Source of the DNA: Hungateiclostridiaceae bacterium UBA1305
Lineage (GTDB): Bacteria; Bacillota; Clostridia; Acetivibrionales; DTU013
Assembly (NCBI GenBank): GCA_002307275.1
Contig: DBTX01000007.1
Coordinates: forward strand, 73,806-137,805
DNA: 64,000 bases
Reading direction: 5' to 3'
In this document: piece after piece, positions 62,875 to 64,000 of the stretch
How the letters are laid out: each line of letters starts with the position of its first letter
How positions within the stretch are numbered: the stretch's first letter is position 1
Position numbers and translations under genes: made by a program
Notes under the pieces: model-generated
The model's input: the letters and a program-made list of their open reading frames with translations, nothing else
The model's database searches: none
What the model was told of the DNA's origin: nothing

Positions 62875-63771
62875 TTATAGGCCTGCAAGAGTTTTTTGCA
62901 TTGCCCTGGTCCTGTTATGATAAACCTTGAAGGTTTCCAGCTGAAACTCCTTAATGATCCTTCCGACCGGCCATTCGGGATCGTTGGATTCCAGCATGAA
63001 CCTGCCCTCTTCGTCAAAGCTCTCAACTGTTACTCTGTTTCCCAGGGTTTTCTGGATTGAAAGAAGCTTATCAAACTGATGATCTATATGAAACATGGTC
63101 TTATCCAGATCAATTATCCTGCTGGACCAGTTTACCCATCTCGAGGACGATGTCAGGACAGAGCCCGATTTGTCAATTATACGGGAACAAGTGCCTCTGA
63201 CCGAAGAAACGACATAATATGCATTAGCCATCGCATATGCCTTTAAGGGATAACCACCTTCATACGCCGATATCCATACCATGAGCTCAGCCCCTTTTGA
63301 ACCCATTTCCGTCCATATCTCCGGCCAATCGATATCAAAGCATATCAAGATACCGATCTTCCCGAAATCAGTTTCAAAAACAGGCACATCATTCCCCGGG
63401 ATTACTCCTCTTTCCATTTCATAATCCGTGGGGTAATGTTTGATATAACGTCCCGCCAGTTCTCCCTTCCGGCTAAACAGCCAGGCTACATTGTATAGTT
63501 TTGAATCAATTATTTCATGGACACCGGCAACGATGTAGCTGTCAAGCATTTTTGCCTTTTCGGAAAGGACAGAATGGCATACTTCTGCAAGCCTTGAATA
63601 GTCCTTGGGCTGTGGTACGCTGATTTCCATGAAATTCTCCGGCAGGCATATCAGATCCGGCTTTAGTCCCTGGAAACTGTCCAACAATATTACTGCTCTT
63701 TCCATGTTTTTTTCGGGGACCGTATCAGGGACTTCCGGCATACAGGTTGTAACGACGTTTATTTTCCTCAT
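62875..63771 (-). CDS. Nitrilase-superfamily carbon-nitrogen hydrolase
   Basis: A 298-residue hydrolase with the Glu-Lys-Cys triad visible: Glu45 in CLPENF, Lys111 in RYIKHYPT, Cys144 in LICFDIDWPE. Length is normal for the family. Members cleave amides, carbamoyl groups or nitriles. ATG 63771 is chosen for AAAAGAGATG upstream and because a longer start carries residues unrelated to the family. First gene of the large minus-strand unit: nitrilase, UroD-like, beta-helix protein, SLH protein, GH38, GH94, formamidase. About 72 bases upstream is the shared regulatory element, copy B. It may remove an N-acyl or carbamoyl group from a sugar. Confidence 0.88.
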   Translation of the reverse strand: MRKINVVTTCMPEVPDTVPEKNMERAVILLDSFQGLKPDLICLPENFMEISVPQPKDYSRLAEVCHSVLSEKAKMLDSYIVAGVHEIIDSKLYNVAWLFSRKGELAGRYIKHYPTDYEMERGVIPGNDVPVFETDFGKIGILICFDIDWPEIWTEMGSKGAELMVWISAYEGGYPLKAYAMANAYYVVSSVRGTCSRIIDKSGSVLTSSSRWVNWSSRIIDLDKTMFHIDHQFDKLLSIQKTLGNRVTVESFDEEGRFMLESNDPEWPVGRIIKEFQLETFKVYHNRTRAMQKTLAGL

Positions 63772-63842
63772 GAAAGCATCTCTTTTCAAAATTTTTAATG
63801 TAAAGATTATATTGTGCCGCAGGTTCCATTGATACCAGAAGC

Positions 63843-63900
63843 TTACTTCACAAAGCATTTAAAGTAAATTTAAAAAAACCCAGAATTGTTTAAAGAATTG
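63843..63900. promoter_or_regulatory. Shared upstream element, copy B
   Basis: TTACTT (63843-63848) and AAAGTAA (63861-63867), then an A-run, CCAGAAT (63880-63886) and TTTAAA. Landmark spacings equal those of copy A at 46591-46648 (18 and 19 bp). It lies 72 bases before the nitrilase start. It overlaps the first codons of the transposase remnant, so part of the match could have another origin. Confidence 0.6.
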
Positions 63901-64000
63901 TACATAGAGGAAAAATATGACGGCTATTATGTCATAGTCACCAGCAGGCACGATACCACAGATGAATGGGTCATAGATACCTACAAGGAACTCTGGAGGA
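63874..64000 (+). pseudogene. 5'-truncated IS transposase remnant (IS1634/IS4-like), cut by window edge
   Basis: The plus strand reads IEEKYDGYYVIVTSRH, then DEWVIDTYKELWR, up to the window edge. The DGYYVIVTS and later 'Y..LWR' pattern is typical of the C-terminal DDE region of IS1634-like transposases, which continues with an IEESF-type catalytic segment. A stop at 63871-63873 precedes it in frame, and no start codon or inverted repeat is seen, so the 5' part is lost. The rest, if any, lies beyond the window. Confidence 0.65.

Overview
The window looks like chromosomal DNA of an anaerobic, low-to-moderate G+C Bacillota, most likely a Clostridia member. The reasons are strong AGGAGG-type ribosome sites with frequent GTG/TTG starts, YesM/YesN-type sensor and AraC regulators, S-layer homology (SLH) domains, an L,D-transpeptidase, and a D-proline reductase (prd) operon typical of amino-acid-fermenting (Stickland) clostridia. 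I see no rRNA, tRNA, CRISPR array or intact mobile element. A 5'-truncated transposase remnant lies at the right edge.

Layout. (1) 1-1040: the first 27 codons of a response regulator (minus strand), a gap with a 38-bp tandem repeat, and a small secreted helical protein. (2) 1045-14125 (minus): a sugar ABC importer (binding lipoprotein and two permeases) followed by an AGE-family epimerase, a Gfo/Idh/MocA dehydrogenase, a DegT-type PLP aminotransferase, a SIS-domain protein and a ceramidase-like amidohydrolase. A YesM/YesN-type two-component pair lies just upstream. (3) 14311-17443 (minus): nagA, nagB and a LacI-type repressor with two matching operators. Parts 2 and 3 together suggest uptake and breakdown of an amino sugar or N-acylated amino-sugar derivative. 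(4) 17553-19962: L,D-transpeptidase and an acyl-CoA-ligase-like enzyme. (5) 20242-27989: a compact D-proline reductase operon, prdC-prdA-small protein-prdB-proline racemase-class III aminotransferase, ended by a clear terminator and facing a divergent LysR-type regulator. The prdB codon expected to be selenocysteine (UGA) in classical clostridial PrdB appears to be TGC here. (6) 28264-34050: a secreted GHL10-amidase fusion, a GntR/ABC operon and a YaiI/YqxD protein. (7) 34051-34447: a decayed radical-SAM remnant with a perfect inverted repeat.

(8) 34448-63771 (all minus): a large carbohydrate-utilisation region in at least two transcription units. The upstream unit starts at 63771: nitrilase, UroD-like methyltransferase, a 2366-residue secreted beta-helix protein, an SLH protein, GH38 alpha-mannosidase, GH94-like phosphorylase and formamidase. 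The next unit starts at 46524: two LplB/LplC-like permeases, a binding lipoprotein, a membrane-anchored AraC regulator, a TIM-barrel epimerase, a 2-hydroxyacid dehydrogenase, an old-yellow-enzyme family reductase, an SDR and a fumarate-reductase-like flavoprotein. The same roughly 55-bp element, with identical internal spacing, sits about 70 bp upstream of the first gene of both units, so they probably form one regulon. Reading in order, the proteins suggest extracellular recognition or cleavage of a glycan, import, phosphorolysis or hydrolysis, removal of N-acyl or formyl groups, and reductive processing of an unusual oxidised or unsaturated moiety. The actual substrate cannot be told from sequence alone.
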